A DNA stretch of 64,000 bases from Hemerocallis citrina (GCA_017893485.1 CM030366.1:76451227-76515226), one strand, 5' to 3'. Positions 32,480-43,880 are shown, counted from the stretch's first letter. A program made the numbers and translations. Notes: generated by a model not told the origin, from the letters alone.

Positions 32480-32905
32480 CTTTGCATGAACATGGTTATG
32501 TGGATGCGAATATTTTGGGCTATCGTGATAGTTGCAGAAGTATTACAGGATAGTTTTTACAGTTCGAGGTACAATTCTTAGTTGGGCTTCACAGCTACAA
32601 AAGCTTGTCGCACAATCAATCATGGAGTCAGAGTATATAGCACTCACAGAGGCAGCAAAATACATGTTGTGGATTTTGGAGTTTATGAAACAGTCGTGCA
32701 TAAAGCAACCCATAGGAGAGCTATGGCGTGACAATCAAATTGCAGTTTTCTTTGTGAAAAAATTGGCATATCACTCTAGAACTCAACACATTTAGATGAG
32801 ATATCATTTTATTAGAATGAAAATTGAAAAGAAATGGTTGAATCTATCAAAGATTCTTGGCACTAAGAATCTAGCGAACATGCTCACGGAGGTAGTGGAC
32901 AGCAG
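32480..32905 (+). pseudogene. Copia RNase H, broken
   Basis: A GYVDANILG block near 32493 and a DSCRSITG block near 32529 start the domain. The frame at 32532-32795 then holds MESEYIALTEAAKYMLW and the C-terminal HSRTQHI. The catalytic Glu of the SEYIAL block is present; a frameshift and a stop precede it. RNase H would remove RNA from the cDNA hybrid. The purine tract and 3' LTR follow within 150 bp. Confidence 0.75.
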
Positions 32906-33038
32906 GAAGCATTAGTTCTGCTATATTGCTATTGAATTGTCTCCAAGTTAATAGTTGCTGAGACTCATAGAGGAACAAGCCTAGACTAGGCCAATGGAAG
33001 AATGAAGAACATGTTAGAGACTTCGTGTATATGTTTCC

Positions 33039-33049
33039 AAGTGGGAGAT
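33039..33049 (+). promoter_or_regulatory. Polypurine tract of the copia element
   Basis: AAGTGGGAGAT directly precedes the 3' LTR. This is the canonical copia plus-strand primer site. Confidence 0.85.
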
Positions 33050-33628
33050 TGTTGGGATTGATGGATTCAATACACGATAGTGGGTTGAAGAAGATTGACA
33101 AGAAGAAACATATAAGTGAGAGCAAGTCAGAGCGAGAAAGCATCTTAACAGTAGCAGTCTGCAATATGCGGTTGACCATATGTTATGCAGTCGACCGACA
33201 TACACAGACTCTTAACCTGAGAATTGTGTAGTTGATCGTATCACTCTCTATTGGTTCAAAGGACAATTGCAGTCAACCATCCAAATGCGTGATACTGTTT
33301 GATTAATGGTTGAGATCTAATCTTTTGTAATCCTATATATATGTGTGGTGTACGATTATTAGGGTTAACAAGTGATAATTCCAAGAGAGAAAGAGAGATA
33401 TAACAACCATTCTTGGGAGAAGAAAAATCCTACACCTTGGTGGTGAGATCTAATGAGATTGTAAACTTGTTTCTTCATATTTATAATGAAAATCACATGA
33501 GTGCCTTTGTGTGAGGAAGTAGTCATCGCATTAGGTGAACCAAAAAAATCTCATGTGTTCTTGTGTTGGCTTTTGATTCTATTGCTTTGCATCTCGTTGG
33601 TGAACTATTATGCAATTAGAACTCAAAA
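33050..33628 (+). repeat. 3' LTR of the copia element
   Basis: It begins TGTTGGGATTGATGG and matches 17753-18376 throughout, with a short internal loss around 33245. GTTGAC and GTCGAC sites lie at 33171 and 33190, 19 bp apart. Confidence 0.85.
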
Positions 33629-33827
33629 ATTGATACATGGGAACTGAGACATGTTTTACTTGTTTGGTTACAGGAAGAAACTATGAGCTTGTCCTTGTCA
33701 TCTGTTAATAACTCTTTTTTCTTCATATTAAGTAATAAAATGTCACATATTTGAGAGCCTCAATATTGAACAAAAAATTCCTAGAAAATTTTCAAATAAA
33801 AAACTGGAAGGTGGTGAGCTTCTCACC
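33629..33827. other. No recognised feature
   Basis: About 200 bp of AT-rich sequence separate the copia 3' LTR from the Tat LTR. Nothing identifiable was seen. Confidence 0.3.
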
Positions 33828-34959
33828 TGATAATGGTAAAAATCACAGCAAATCAGGGTCATACGATTCCAGTAGAGATCTCAAAGCTTCTGCAGGCAAA
33901 TTAATCATAACAGCCCCATTAACAGATCCAGACCTTCACTAGGCTCCTCTACAAGTCATGGGCCTCTTTCAAACCCATAAAAAGTGACAGATTTGGCCCA
34001 ATAAGAGAGACCCAGACAATGAAGGCTGTTAGTCAAATATCTTATCCCCAAACAGGAGAGCTTATCTCTTGAGTGGGAGAGTCAAATAGGAGATAAGGAA
34101 TTCATAGTCGATCTAATGGACTATTTCTCAGGCCTATAAATACCCTCCCCCATCCTCAGTCAGAAGGTAATGGGCAATTTCTCTCTCAAACTCTCTTTCT
34201 CTCTCCGATTCTGACTTGAGCGTCGGAGGGTTGGTCGTCAAGACCATCCCCGGTGTTTTCAGCTTTTTGCAGGTCCATCGACCGTTTCAGCAACCGTCGA
34301 ATTCAGATCACGGTGTTCAATCAAAAATCCAGATCTAATCTCGGGAGCTCTAACTGTAACACCCCGCAAAATTGAAAATGACAATTTTGCCCTCATGTGT
34401 TATGCACGTGTATTTTGTAACGTGTTTTCACTATGTATTTTGATTACCGACTATTTATGCATTTCCTGTATTGATTTTTACCCTATTTTGAGTCAACAAA
34501 AATATAATATTTCAATCTTTGTTTTTTTACGTGCTTTTACATGTTTGTAATACATGTATCGATTACGTATTTTTTCACCGCTACGTGTGATACTTTTATG
34601 TCTATTGATTATTTATTTTACATGTTCGAACTCGTTTTATAAACGGAAGTTCATTTTGCACCATTTTGATTAAAATAATTTTGTACGTGTAATGCACGTG
34701 TGTTCCATGTACGTAGTGATTATATCGTGAAATATATAAAATTAGTAAATATATTTTTCTTATGTTGTTTTCAATTATATTTTAATAATTTTCCATTGAT
34801 AAAGTTGATTTCGCATTTTTGATATTTTACATGCGATGCACGTGTTTCGGCACGCGTATGTAAGCATATTCGTTTTCAAAATAAAATTTTGGAGTGTGTG
34901 AATTTATTTTATTTGTGCATGAAAAATTATAATTTTTAATTAAATTAATTTTTACATAC

Positions 34960-34962
<3 letters not shown>

Positions 34963-35009
<47 letters not shown>
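34963..35009. repeat. (AT)n microsatellite
   Basis: A near-perfect AT run of about 47 bp inside the solo LTR. Confidence 0.9.
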
Positions 35010-35010
<1 letters not shown>

Positions 35011-35351
35011 CCTATGTTTTAATTTAAATAAAAATAATTAATTGAAGGAAAAGTGCGTGCACTAGTGCACAACACATGCACGTGTGTGCACTCCAAAAGA
35101 CTTTGGCAGGTTATGGAAGAGAGAGAGTTGGCCGGGGGTTATGGGAGAGGAAGAGGTGAGTGGTGATTAATTGTTTAAGTGGATAATTAATAGATCAATT
35201 ACATTAATATATGTTTAATTGAATTCCCTTATATAATGCCTCTAAACTCCTTCACATTTCCTCATCCCCTCTTCATTTTTGCTCTGCCGAAAGCTACAGC
35301 CAAATCCAGAGCCTTCCCTATTTTTGGTTCTCCACTTAAAAATCTCCTCAC

Positions 35352-35354
<3 letters not shown>

Positions 35355-35412
<58 letters not shown>
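35355..35412. repeat. (AT)n microsatellite
   Basis: A perfect AT run of about 58 bp inside the solo LTR. The Tyr-Ile repeat frames across it are artefacts. Confidence 0.9.
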
Positions 35413-35415
<3 letters not shown>

Positions 35416-36194
35416 CATAGTAAGAAGATGTAGATGTACTTGCGGTTTGCTCTGCCGAATAAGACGGAGGTGTACTTGCTGTTACTTGGTCGATTGGAGA
35501 GTTGGGGAGCTTTTTCTTGCACGCGGGTTCGAGGAGGCGAAGCGGAGTTTCTAGGAGCCCTCGTTCTAGGAGTGCGATTGCTAGGAATTTAATTTCCTTG
35601 GGTGGGTGATCTTATACTTTCTAGAATATAAGACATGCATGCTAGAAATGATTAATGATTAGTATAGATTAAATTTGATGTGTTAAATTAAGAATAGAAT
35701 CCATGCTATTGTATGTGCTATGAATAGTAGTAAAATTTTGTTATGACTAAGATTATCATGTTAGTTAGAAATGAGAAAAAGAAATAATGAGTTATCGCCA
35801 TAAACAAATATGCATGCTAATTTACAAATATCGAAATATAAAATTATATGAAAAATTGTTGAGATCTTCTCTTGTGGTTTAAAATGAATTTTAGTAAAGT
35901 TAATTTGATACACTTAAATTCATTTAAGTGTTTGTAAGAGATACAATGTGCTATTTTGATTAAAATGAAGAAATAAAATTTATTTTTATTAAATAGAGGA
36001 AATAACTTGAAATATGTCAAAAATATAAGTTTGGAAAATTTGTGAATTACTGATTTCAAGTAAACTCAGAATGAATGAGAAAATTTTAGTCTATTAAAAA
36101 GATTAGATCAATCATATGTTCGAATTTTTGTGAAATAAACCAGTTACTGTATCGTATGAACAAAACTAAATTAATGTGATTCCTAATCAGTAAT

Positions 36195-36472
36195 TGCACT
36201 TGGACTTATTGGTTAGTCGGGGCACCATAAGTCGCTGTGTTGGTTGGGAGGTCATGGGTTTGAAACTTATTAGACACATTTTATTTTGTTTTCATTTAAT
36301 AAAATCCAAAGCCGAAGAGTCGGTAATTGGGATTTTTGAACTGTCATTATGACAGAGAAGTCTATTGGACTTCCTGGTTAGTGGGGGATCCTTAAGGCGG
36401 TTAATGTTGTGGTCGGGGGTAGGGCTACCTGGTTCGAAACCTGTCGGCGCCACTTTGTTTTTTTTTTTTTTG
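36195..36472 (+). repeat. Two SINE-like units with Pol III A and B boxes inside the solo LTR
   Basis: Unit 1 has TGGTTAGTCGGG at 36210 and GGTTTGAAAC at 36257. Unit 2 has TGGTTAGTGGGG at 36375 and GGTTCGAAACC at 36431. These resemble tRNA-type A and B boxes at SINE-like spacing (47-56 bp). Unit 2 ends in a T-run (36459-36471), which would terminate Pol III. Unit starts are 165 bp apart, so this looks like a tandem duplication of one tRNA-derived segment. Confidence 0.45.
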
Positions 36473-38139
36473 GATTTTTAAGTGAGTTTTCATGCAAAGA
36501 AAATTTGGGGAAAAATTCTAATATTCCTATAAAGTGATATAGAATTTACTAAAAATAATTTTAGAAATTTTCATGTATATTTTGAGATGTTAAAGTGGAA
36601 TTGAGATAGAAAATAAATTGATGACTTCAGAATTAATTATTTGAGAATAGGACTGTTAGTTTGTGAAGAAGAGTAAAATATTGTTATGGATTTTCTCTTG
36701 ACGAGATTATACACTTATTTGATGTAAGAAATACTTGATGTGGTTCATATATATCATATGAGTTTAAATTTCTATTGAGACTTAAAGTGGATGAATCTAT
36801 GTTCATGAAAAGAGATATTGTTTTATTTTGAATTGAGAATGAATAAATGAATCATGAGTAATCTTAAGATAAGACATTGATCGAATTGTGAATAAGTTGC
36901 AGATAAGAATACTTTGAGTTTAATACATAATTATTGAAGGGTATGAGTACCCATAGATTCTTGTACATGAAAGGTTGTGATCTAGAGTTTAGTAAGACCT
37001 CGGGTACCGGCATTGTTGAAGTAAAAGATTTGAGTTATATTTTTGAGATATGCCATGGAGCTATCTCGGTATTTGTTATTAAGTCCGGTAGGGGGTGAGA
37101 CTAACTCTAGGTATGATGGTTTATTCATGTCTTGAACTTAAGAAGTAGGCACATAAGTGAGATGTAGTAAAACTTAGGCAAACGTAAGTGGGGCACTCTA
37201 TATAGTCGGGTAGTGGATTCCGAGACTATAGACCCAGTCGGGCGGTGGATTTCGGGTGGTTGCTTCGTGGGAGACGAGCTTTTATTTTAAATCCGGGATA
37301 ATGCGTAGTCGGGAGGATAGTTTGCCGTACTCCAATGTATATATGTATACCGGGGCTAGAGGGACACTTGCGAGATGTTCGCACGATGAGGAGTCTGTTA
37401 AAACAGTCGGGCGGTGGACTACGGGACTGGGATCCGTACTCGTGGAATGACCTAAACCTTGCTTTATTACTGGGTAGTTTTCATGGAGAGGGATTGAACC
37501 CTTTAATGTGAAGTACGTAGGTGTTTGCCCTCGGACCTATGTAGTATGGGATACATAGAATCCGAACAAGTATGCATTAGTGTCATCTTAGTATAAAATA
37601 TCTACATTAGGCTTTAAGGCATGGAATACACTTACATGTTTAGAGTAATCACATTTAACACTTTATTTGCATTCAAGTTTGTAGTTTGTTAAAGTATTAA
37701 GATCGTTATATTTTCAGAATAGAGAGGATAACCGTGTGTAAAATTTTCGTCGGTTGTAAGAAACTAACGTGCCCACAGTTTTATGTGCAGGAATTGGATT
37801 ATCCATGAAGATATAAAGTTGATATGATGCTGTTGATTAAGTACATGTTAAAAATGTTGCAAGTTGTATATTATTTTCATTGTTGTACTTCATTTTATCT
37901 TCCGTTGTGTAATAATTGTAAAGAACTCTGATGTATGATAAAAAGTTCAAATTTCCTTATGAAATTGTACGAAGTGAAGTGTAAAGATCCGGTGGAACTT
38001 CGAATTCGGTCTTATTTGGAATTCGGGGCGTTACACTAACCACTTTTTATGGCAACGATCAATGGTCAGATCTTTAGTAGTTTCCATCAAATATAAACTC
38101 ACTATCTATTTCTCTCACACCAAAATAAATAGCAACAGA

Positions 38140-38158
38140 TTGGCGCTATCTGTGGGAA
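38140..38158 (+). promoter_or_regulatory. Primer-binding site of the Tat element
   Basis: TTGGCGCTATCTGTGGGAA lies two bases after the LTR end and closely resembles the TGGCGCCGTCTGTGGG primer site common in plant Tat elements. Confidence 0.7.
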
Positions 38159-38182
38159 ACTACATAGATCAAACTTACCGTC

Positions 38183-39720
38183 ATGCTACCAAGACTAAGA
38201 GGCAGAGCGATGGCCTCAAGCCGTCGCACCAACTATCTTCGCCAACTAGCTCTTCCTGTGGAAGATCAATTCCTCCTCAAAAGCATCCCCAACAGCCTAG
38301 TCAAGCTCCTATCAACGGAGAGGCATCGGGAGGCTCTCGACAAAGCCGACATGAACAGCACCCTCTACACGACCATATCTCAGTCCATAAATGCTTCAAC
38401 TGATTCAATGGCCTCATGAGGCCCCGGGGATCTAGAGATCTCCACTAAATCATCAGCACCCGGCAACAAGGAACTGAGGCATGCCCGAACTGAGGCCTCC
38501 CGCTCAGAACATCAGGTAAATCAGAGAAGCAACTCTTCTAGACAGAGATCAAGGCATTCCTCCTCACACAGGGAGCGGACTGCAAAAAGAAGCCCGACTC
38601 ATGAGAGTCGAAAGCTTCTTGAGTGGAACAAAGAGAAACATGCCCTGGACACTAAGGCCAAATTAGAAAAGTTCAAGCTCGACATCCTCCGAGCTATCCA
38701 AGGTAGTCAAGACCAGGGTCAGCCCTCCAAAGAAGAAACCGGCGATTCAACTGGATCTAAGGGGAAGGCTGACTAAGTCCTTCGCCATATCCGAGAGGTG
38801 GAAGATTATCTTGAACAGATGAAAAATGAGGTGAACCACTTCAGCAGGGCCTACAGCCCCAGTCGACCTCATTTCAGCAAAACCATCCTCAATGCACCCA
38901 TCCCAAAGGACTTCAAAGCTCCTCAATTCGAATCATACGGTGGGGAACCAGACCCGACTGACCAAATCGAGAGTTTCAAGACCCTCATGATGGTCTACAA
39001 TACCACCGATGCACTCATGTGTCGAACATTTCCTGCAACTTTGAAATGATCTACAAGAGAATGGTACTCCCACCTTACTCCAGTGTCAATATTCTACTTC
39101 AACCAGCTCGATGAGATCTTCATAGCGCACTTTGTTACCAACCGTAAGGCTGAAAAAATAAGTGCCTCCGTATTGGAACTAAAGCAAAAGGAAGGGGAAT
39201 TGTTGAATGACTTTTGTCAAACACTTCACAGCCAAAGCCAGGTCATTTTCTTTCTTGGACTCATTAGTGACGGCTGTAGCTTTCCACCCATGTCACTCAT
39301 AAAGAACTAAAAGCTTCCCTCACAAAGAAGCCTTCTAAAGATATTACTGAGCTCCTAGAAAGGTGCGAAAAATACATTGGAGTCGAGGAAGCTCTCAATC
39401 CACAAGGCAAGAAAGATTTACCTTTCGGTAACAAACAGAAGAATGCAAGCGAGGAAGCATCCAAAAAGTTCTAGAAAGTTGGTGCAGGTCAACGCCGTCC
39501 TCCTCCAACACCCCGCTTCAACAAGTTCACTCCCATGAATGGAAGTGTGTTTGTCATCCTCATGGTAGTTGAAAAGGATGAGATAGTCCGCTTTCCTCCC
39601 AAGATGACAACAGTTAGAAAGATAGAAATAAGTGGTGTGCATTTCACAAGGACCATGGACACACCACCAACGACTGCTGAGCACTTAAGGAACTTAAAGG
39701 TCTGATTTGTAGGGGCTATC
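38183..39720 (+). pseudogene. Tat gag polyprotein, broken
   Basis: One frame from the ATG at 38183 (MLPRLRGRAMASSRR) runs to 39310, interrupted by stops near 38417, 38774 and 39047. It includes a basic Ser/Arg-rich N-terminal region, the capsid core (NAPIPKDFKAPQFE, WYSHLTPVSI, AHFVTNRKAEK) and the QKEGELLNDF motif. After a frameshift, the rest (LLERCEKYIGVEEAL) and a nucleocapsid knuckle CAFHKDHGHTTNDC lie at 39400-39690. Gag packages element RNA. The equivalent core in the minus-strand copy is at 6843-8225. Confidence 0.75.
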
Positions 39721-39802
39721 TCTCCAAATTCGTCCAGAAAGATTACAATGCTGAAATCCTTCTGGCCCGGGGGCTAATAAGCGCCAAGAGAGGTCATCAG
39801 AA

Positions 39803-40599
39803 TTGCAAGACTCTGAACACAAGGCCATTCTCCACACTATTCAGGAGGTCCAATGTCCAATGGAGGGAGATTCTAACTCTTCCGGCAAAGCCTTCGTGAG
39901 GGAAGTTAATTCAGTACGTAATGCTCCGTCTGCAAAGAGTTTGGGCCTCTTTGTATCATTCTTCGATAAAGACCTCGAAGGCATCAAAACACCTCATTGC
40001 GACGTGCTGGTTATTAATCTTTGCATGGAAAATCATGAGGTGCAACGCATCCTTGTAGATAACAGTAGCTCAGTAAATATCATCTTCATAGCCACATTCG
40101 ATGCTCTCAAGCTCTCACGAGACCAACTCAAGCCATCCAGTTACACACTCCATGGCTTCTCAGGCACACCCGTCCAAGTTGAAGGAATCATCACACTTGA
40201 CATGACGGCAGAAAAAACCCGAGCAACTCGAACGAAGCATTAGACTTCATGGTAGTCGACATCAAAGCTGCGTACAATGCCATATTTGGTCACCCAGTCC
40301 TAGTAGCTTTCCATGCAGTTGCCTTCGTATTTTACATAAAGATGAAGTTTCCAGCAGTAGAAGGCATAGACCAAGTTGTGGGGAGCCAAGAGGCAGTGCG
40401 AGCATGTTACACTGCCACCATAGGCGTCTCAGTTCTTCCACTTGATGCCATCGAACTCCCGCCTTTAAGAGGTCATACAAACTTAGACCCCGTGGATGAA
40501 TTAGAAGAGATTTTTTTTCTCAAGCGGGACAGATCAAGAGTTTTTGCGTCAGCAAAACCCTTCCTCTCCAGCTCAAGGAGCGTCTCATTGCCTGTATAA
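39803..40599 (+). pseudogene. Tat protease and linker, active site altered
   Basis: The frame at 39803-40243 contains HCDVLVINLCMENHEVQRI, then VDNSSSVNII where the family has VDTGSS. The catalytic Asp remains but the invariant Thr-Gly has become Asn-Ser. LKLSRDQLKPSSYTLHGFSG and GIITLDM follow. After a frameshift the frame at 40249-40599 carries the YNAIFGHPVL linker shared with the minus-strand copy. Retropepsin would process Gag-Pol. Confidence 0.75.
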
Positions 40600-41890
40600 A
40601 GAAAATCAAGACTTGTTTGCTTGGACCGCAGCCATCATGCCAGGAATTTTCGGAGACCTAATCATGCATTATCTTAGTGTGAGTCTGGATGCCAAGCTCA
40701 TTCAGCAACGATGCTGCAAATTTGCTCCAGATAGGCTCCATGCAATCAAAGAAAAATTCGACAAACTCCTAGCTGCATGCTTCATCCAAGAAGTTAACTA
40801 CCCAGAGTGGTTAGCAAATGTGGTGATGGTATAGAAAGCTAATGGTAAGTGAAGAATGTGCATAGACTTCACAAATCTTAACAAGGCTTGTCCGAAAGAC
40901 CCGTTCTCTCTCCCTAGCATAGACGCACTGATCGATGCCACGTTGGGTCATGAACTCTGAAATTTCATGGATGCATTTTAGGGGTATAATCATATCTAAA
41001 TGTTTCCAACTAACACCCCAAAGACGTCCTTCATCACAGATCAAGGTTTGTATTATTATCAAATTATGCCTTTTGGCCTGGAAAATACTAACGCTACTTA
41101 TCAACGCCTGGTAAATAAGGTCTTCAAGAGTCAAAACGGCAAGAACATAAGTATACGTGGATGATATGTAGTCAAAATCCTCCAAAAGGAAGACCACATC
41201 ACCGACTTCCAAGAAGCATTCAAGGAATTACGCAAGCATAACATGCGTCTGAATCCTACAAAATGCGCTTTTAGAGTATTCTCTGGTAAGTTCTTGGGCT
41301 TTATGTTTAGTCAAAGGGGAATCGAAGCCAATCCCGAGAAAATCGAGGCATTTCACAACATGTCTCCCCTGGCCACGGTCAAAGAAGTGCAGAAACTCAC
41401 ATGCTGCTTGGTTGCCATCGGCTGATTCCGCTCTAAGTCTGAGGTGAAATGTTTGTCATTTTCCAAAATTCTATGGGGCGCGAAAGGTTTCAAGTCGGGG
41501 GAAGAACAGCAGAATGCCTGCGAACAACTCAAAGCATACCTTGTTAACCCTCTGCTCCTGAGCAAGCTCGAGCCAGGTGAAATCCTTTACCTCTACTTAG
41601 CTTCCGCCTACCTGACTCTTAGTGTCATCCTAGTCAGAGAAAAAGATAGGGTTCAGAAACTGATCTACTATGTGAGTAAGGTAATCCATAATGCATAACT
41701 TCATTACTCGAGGATTGAAAAGATGGCCTATGCACTTGTCACAGCAGCTCGAAAACTCTGCCCATATTTCTAAGCGCATTCCATATGTGTCCTCACTGAT
41801 CAGCCGCTCAAGAAAGAGCTCCTCAAACCTGAAAGTTCCGGCAGGTTGATGAAGTGGTTCATTGAACAGAGTCAACACGACATCAGTTAA
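40544..41890 (+). pseudogene. Tat reverse transcriptase and RNase H, many stops
   Basis: One frame from 40544 to about 41890 keeps RT blocks (NQDLFAWTAAIMPGI, RMCIDFTNLNKACPKD, FGLENTNATYQRL) with stops near 40832, 40850, 40960, 41424 and 41696. The catalytic VYVDDM is readable at 41151-41168 only in a shifted frame. Downstream, NPTKCAFRV, GKFLGFMFSQRGIEANPEKI and LYLYLASAYLTLSVILVRE mark the RT thumb, connection and RNase H. The enzyme would make cDNA and degrade RNA. It is clearly dead, but the blocks are in the correct order. Confidence 0.8.
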
Positions 41891-41929
41891 CGACCGAGAA
41901 CAGCCATCAAGGCAAGACCTTAGCCGAAT

Positions 41930-42530
41930 TTATTTTGGAAACCACCATCGCCGACTCCTACGAGGAAGAAGAAAACCCCATGCTTTGGAAAGTGTATGAA
42001 GATGGGTCCTCTTACCTCGAAGGAAGCAGAGCAGGAATTATTTTGCTTGGGCTCAATAAGTTTACTCTCCAATACTCATTGCGCCTCAATTTTCTTGCAT
42101 CCAACAATGAAGCTGTATATGAAGCATTGATTGCCGGTTTTCGGTTACCACGAGATGCAAGCGCGCGAAGAATCGAGATGTTTAGCGACTCCTAGTTAGT
42201 CGTCAACCAATTTCCAAGGCGAGTATGAACCCAGGGACGATTGCATGGCCAAGTACTTGTCACAAGTGAAAAAACTCCTAACAATATTCAGAGAAGCAAA
42301 TATCACTCGCATTCCCCACGAACAAAACGGGCACGCAGATGGCCCCTCCAAGCTAGCTTCCTCATCTCACGATGGGCTTGACCACACGGTCCTTATTGAG
42401 GTCCTTCTCAAGCCGAGCATCGAGGAGGAAGAGTTGGAGCTCATGGCCGTCACACCCCAAATGTCTGAAGATTGTTGGATGAAACCCCTCATCGATTTCT
42501 TCGACAATGGAATCCTCTAGGAAGATCGCA
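41930..42530 (+). pseudogene. Second (archaeal-like) RNase H domain of the Tat element
   Basis: The frame at 41935-42195 reads WKVYEDGSSYLEGSRAGIIL, then a SNNEAVYEALIAGF block. These are the Asp and Glu motifs of the extra RNase H found after pol RNase H in Tat-group elements. FSDS follows (third acidic residue) with a stop directly after. The rest (ITRIPHEQNGHADGPSKLA, carrying the last Asp) continues at 42245-42520 in another frame. Having two RNase H domains supports assignment to Tat rather than to the chromoviruses. Confidence 0.7.
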
Positions 42531-42639
42531 AAGAAGCAAGGAAGATTCAGATCGGGGCAGAGAGATAGACTCTCGTGGAAGGAATCGTATGAAAACGGCC
42601 ATACACCATAGTTGATGGCATGCTCTATTTGATATATCT

Positions 42640-43620
42640 CACTCCAGAAGAAGCGCAGTATGCCCTCAAAGAACAACATGAAGGAATCGGCAACTGCCAT
42701 CAAGTGGAAAGATCCCTCGCACGAAAGATACTCAATCATGGGTACTATTGGCCCACGTTGCAACCCAGTTAGAAGTGTTCAACAATCAAGCTTGTACCTC
42801 AAACTATCCTCAGCTCTATGTCTAGCCCCATCACCTTTGCCATGTGGAGAATAGACTTACATGGACCATTTCTGCCAGCAGTTGGCAGAAGAATTTTCCT
42901 AGTGGTTGCCATCGACTACTTCACAAAGTGGGTCGAAGCAGAGCCACTAGCCACTATCACAAAGAAGAAAATCCAACCTTTCTTTTGGAAGAACATTGTC
43001 TACAGATTTGGGATCCCCCGCATACTTGTCTCCGATAATGCCGCACAATTCATCGGCCAAAATTTTTGCCAGTTCTGCACGGATTTGGGAATCACTCAGC
43101 ACTTCACCTCAGTCTCGCATCCCCAAACTAACGGCCAAGTTGGAATGCAAATCGACAGATTCTAGATAGCCTTAAAAAGAGACTAGGAGAATCCGCGACA
43201 GGTCTGTGGGTTGAAGAGCTGCCAAGTGTGTTGTGGACTTACAGAACCACAAAGCAGATGCCAATAGGGGAGTCACCTACACCTACGGCTCGAAAGCACT
43301 TATCCCATTGGAAGTTGGATTACCATCTCCCCGTCTTCTTTCTTTCAAATAAAGGGTCGAGAAGTTTATCAGCAAAGGTCGAGAAGTTTTATAACAAAAG
43401 AGTTTGCCCCACCAATCTGAAAGAGGGGGTCCTCGTCTTGCGCAAACTTAAAATCTGGACCCATGAAGAAAAGGAAAGGTCGCTCCCAACTGGGAGGGGT
43501 TGTACAAGGTCTCTCAAGTGACTTTCCCGGGGTCATATCGACTTGAAGACCTTGGGGGGAGAAGATACCCAGAACTTGGAATGCCGAGCACCTCATGAAG
43601 TACAATGAGAGCATCTAAAA
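42640..43620 (+). pseudogene. Tat integrase, broken
   Basis: The zinc-binding region (HEGIGNCH ... RKILNHGYYWPTL) is readable near 42680-42760 in mixed frames. The frame at 42818-43165 has the first two catalytic blocks, IDLHGPF and VSDNAAQF. The third block reads NGQVGMQIDRF, where the expected Glu is Gly. C-terminal sequence (MLWTYRTTK, VEKFYNKRV, GVLVLRKL) follows at 43228-43500, and pol ends near 43616 (AEHLMKYNES). Frameshifts and the lost Glu make it inactive. Confidence 0.75.
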
Positions 43621-43880
43621 TGCCCCCTTTTAACAATAGAACTTTAAAAACTTCTGATTAAGGCCAGCCATTAGTGCAGACCCTTAGTTTATTTTTCCTT
43701 TCAATAAAGACCGTTTTCACTATCGGTCAATGCATGTAATAAAGGCCAACCATTAGAGCAACCACTTAGTTTTTTCCTCATTAAATTAGTCATTTATTTT
43801 TGAATGATTTTGTACAACCCAAAATCATTTAAATGAAGTAAACAATGAGTTAAACGTCAAACTTACACACAAAATGGAAC
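43621..43880. other. Noncoding spacer after Tat pol
   Basis: No gene. It contains two related copies of an 'aataaagaccg'/'aataaaggccaacc' block (43704, 43739), forming a short diverged duplication before the longer tandem repeats. Confidence 0.4.

Larger units (their letters stand above)
17753..33628 (+). mobile_element. Ty1/copia element, split by a nested chromovirus
   Basis: The LTRs at 17753-18376 and 33050-33628 begin TGTTAGGATT and TGTTGGGATT. A Met-type primer site TGGTATCAGAGCA follows the first (18380), and the purine tract AAGTGGGAGAT precedes the second (33039-33049). The interior has gag, protease, integrase, RT and RNase H in copia order, interrupted at the protease by the Tekay element at 19582-30125. 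Flanks AATGA (17748) and ATTGA (33629) match at four of five bases, a plausible aged target duplication. Removing the insert leaves about 5.3 kb, a normal copia length. Confidence 0.85.
34355..38035 (+). mobile_element. 3.7-kb gypsy solo LTR with CTAAC target duplication
   Basis: It begins TGTAACACCCCG and ends GGGGCGTTACA. It is flanked by CTAAC at 34350-34354 and 38036-38040. There is no internal region, so it is a solo LTR. It is related to the fragment at 1-569 and, more distantly, to the Tekay LTRs (shared blocks near 37480-37600). It contains repeated GCACGTG motifs at its left end, two long AT runs, and two tRNA-promoter-like units. Confidence 0.9.
33828..38137 (+). repeat. 5' LTR of the Tat element, split by a solo LTR
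   Basis: The two parts are 33828-34354 and 38036-38137. The left part has the TATA box CCTATAAATACC near 34133, a pyrimidine-rich leader, and the CTTGAGCGTCGGAGGG block. The right part resumes with CACTTTTTATGGCAACGATCAA, exactly as in the uninterrupted minus-strand copy. Confidence 0.8.

Noticed and set aside
35236..35554. ORFs with Tyr-Ile repeats
   Set aside because: These are translations of the (AT)n microsatellite.
36195..36472. Functional tRNA gene
   Set aside because: A and B box-like motifs exist, but no cloverleaf, anticodon arm or acceptor stem pairing was found.
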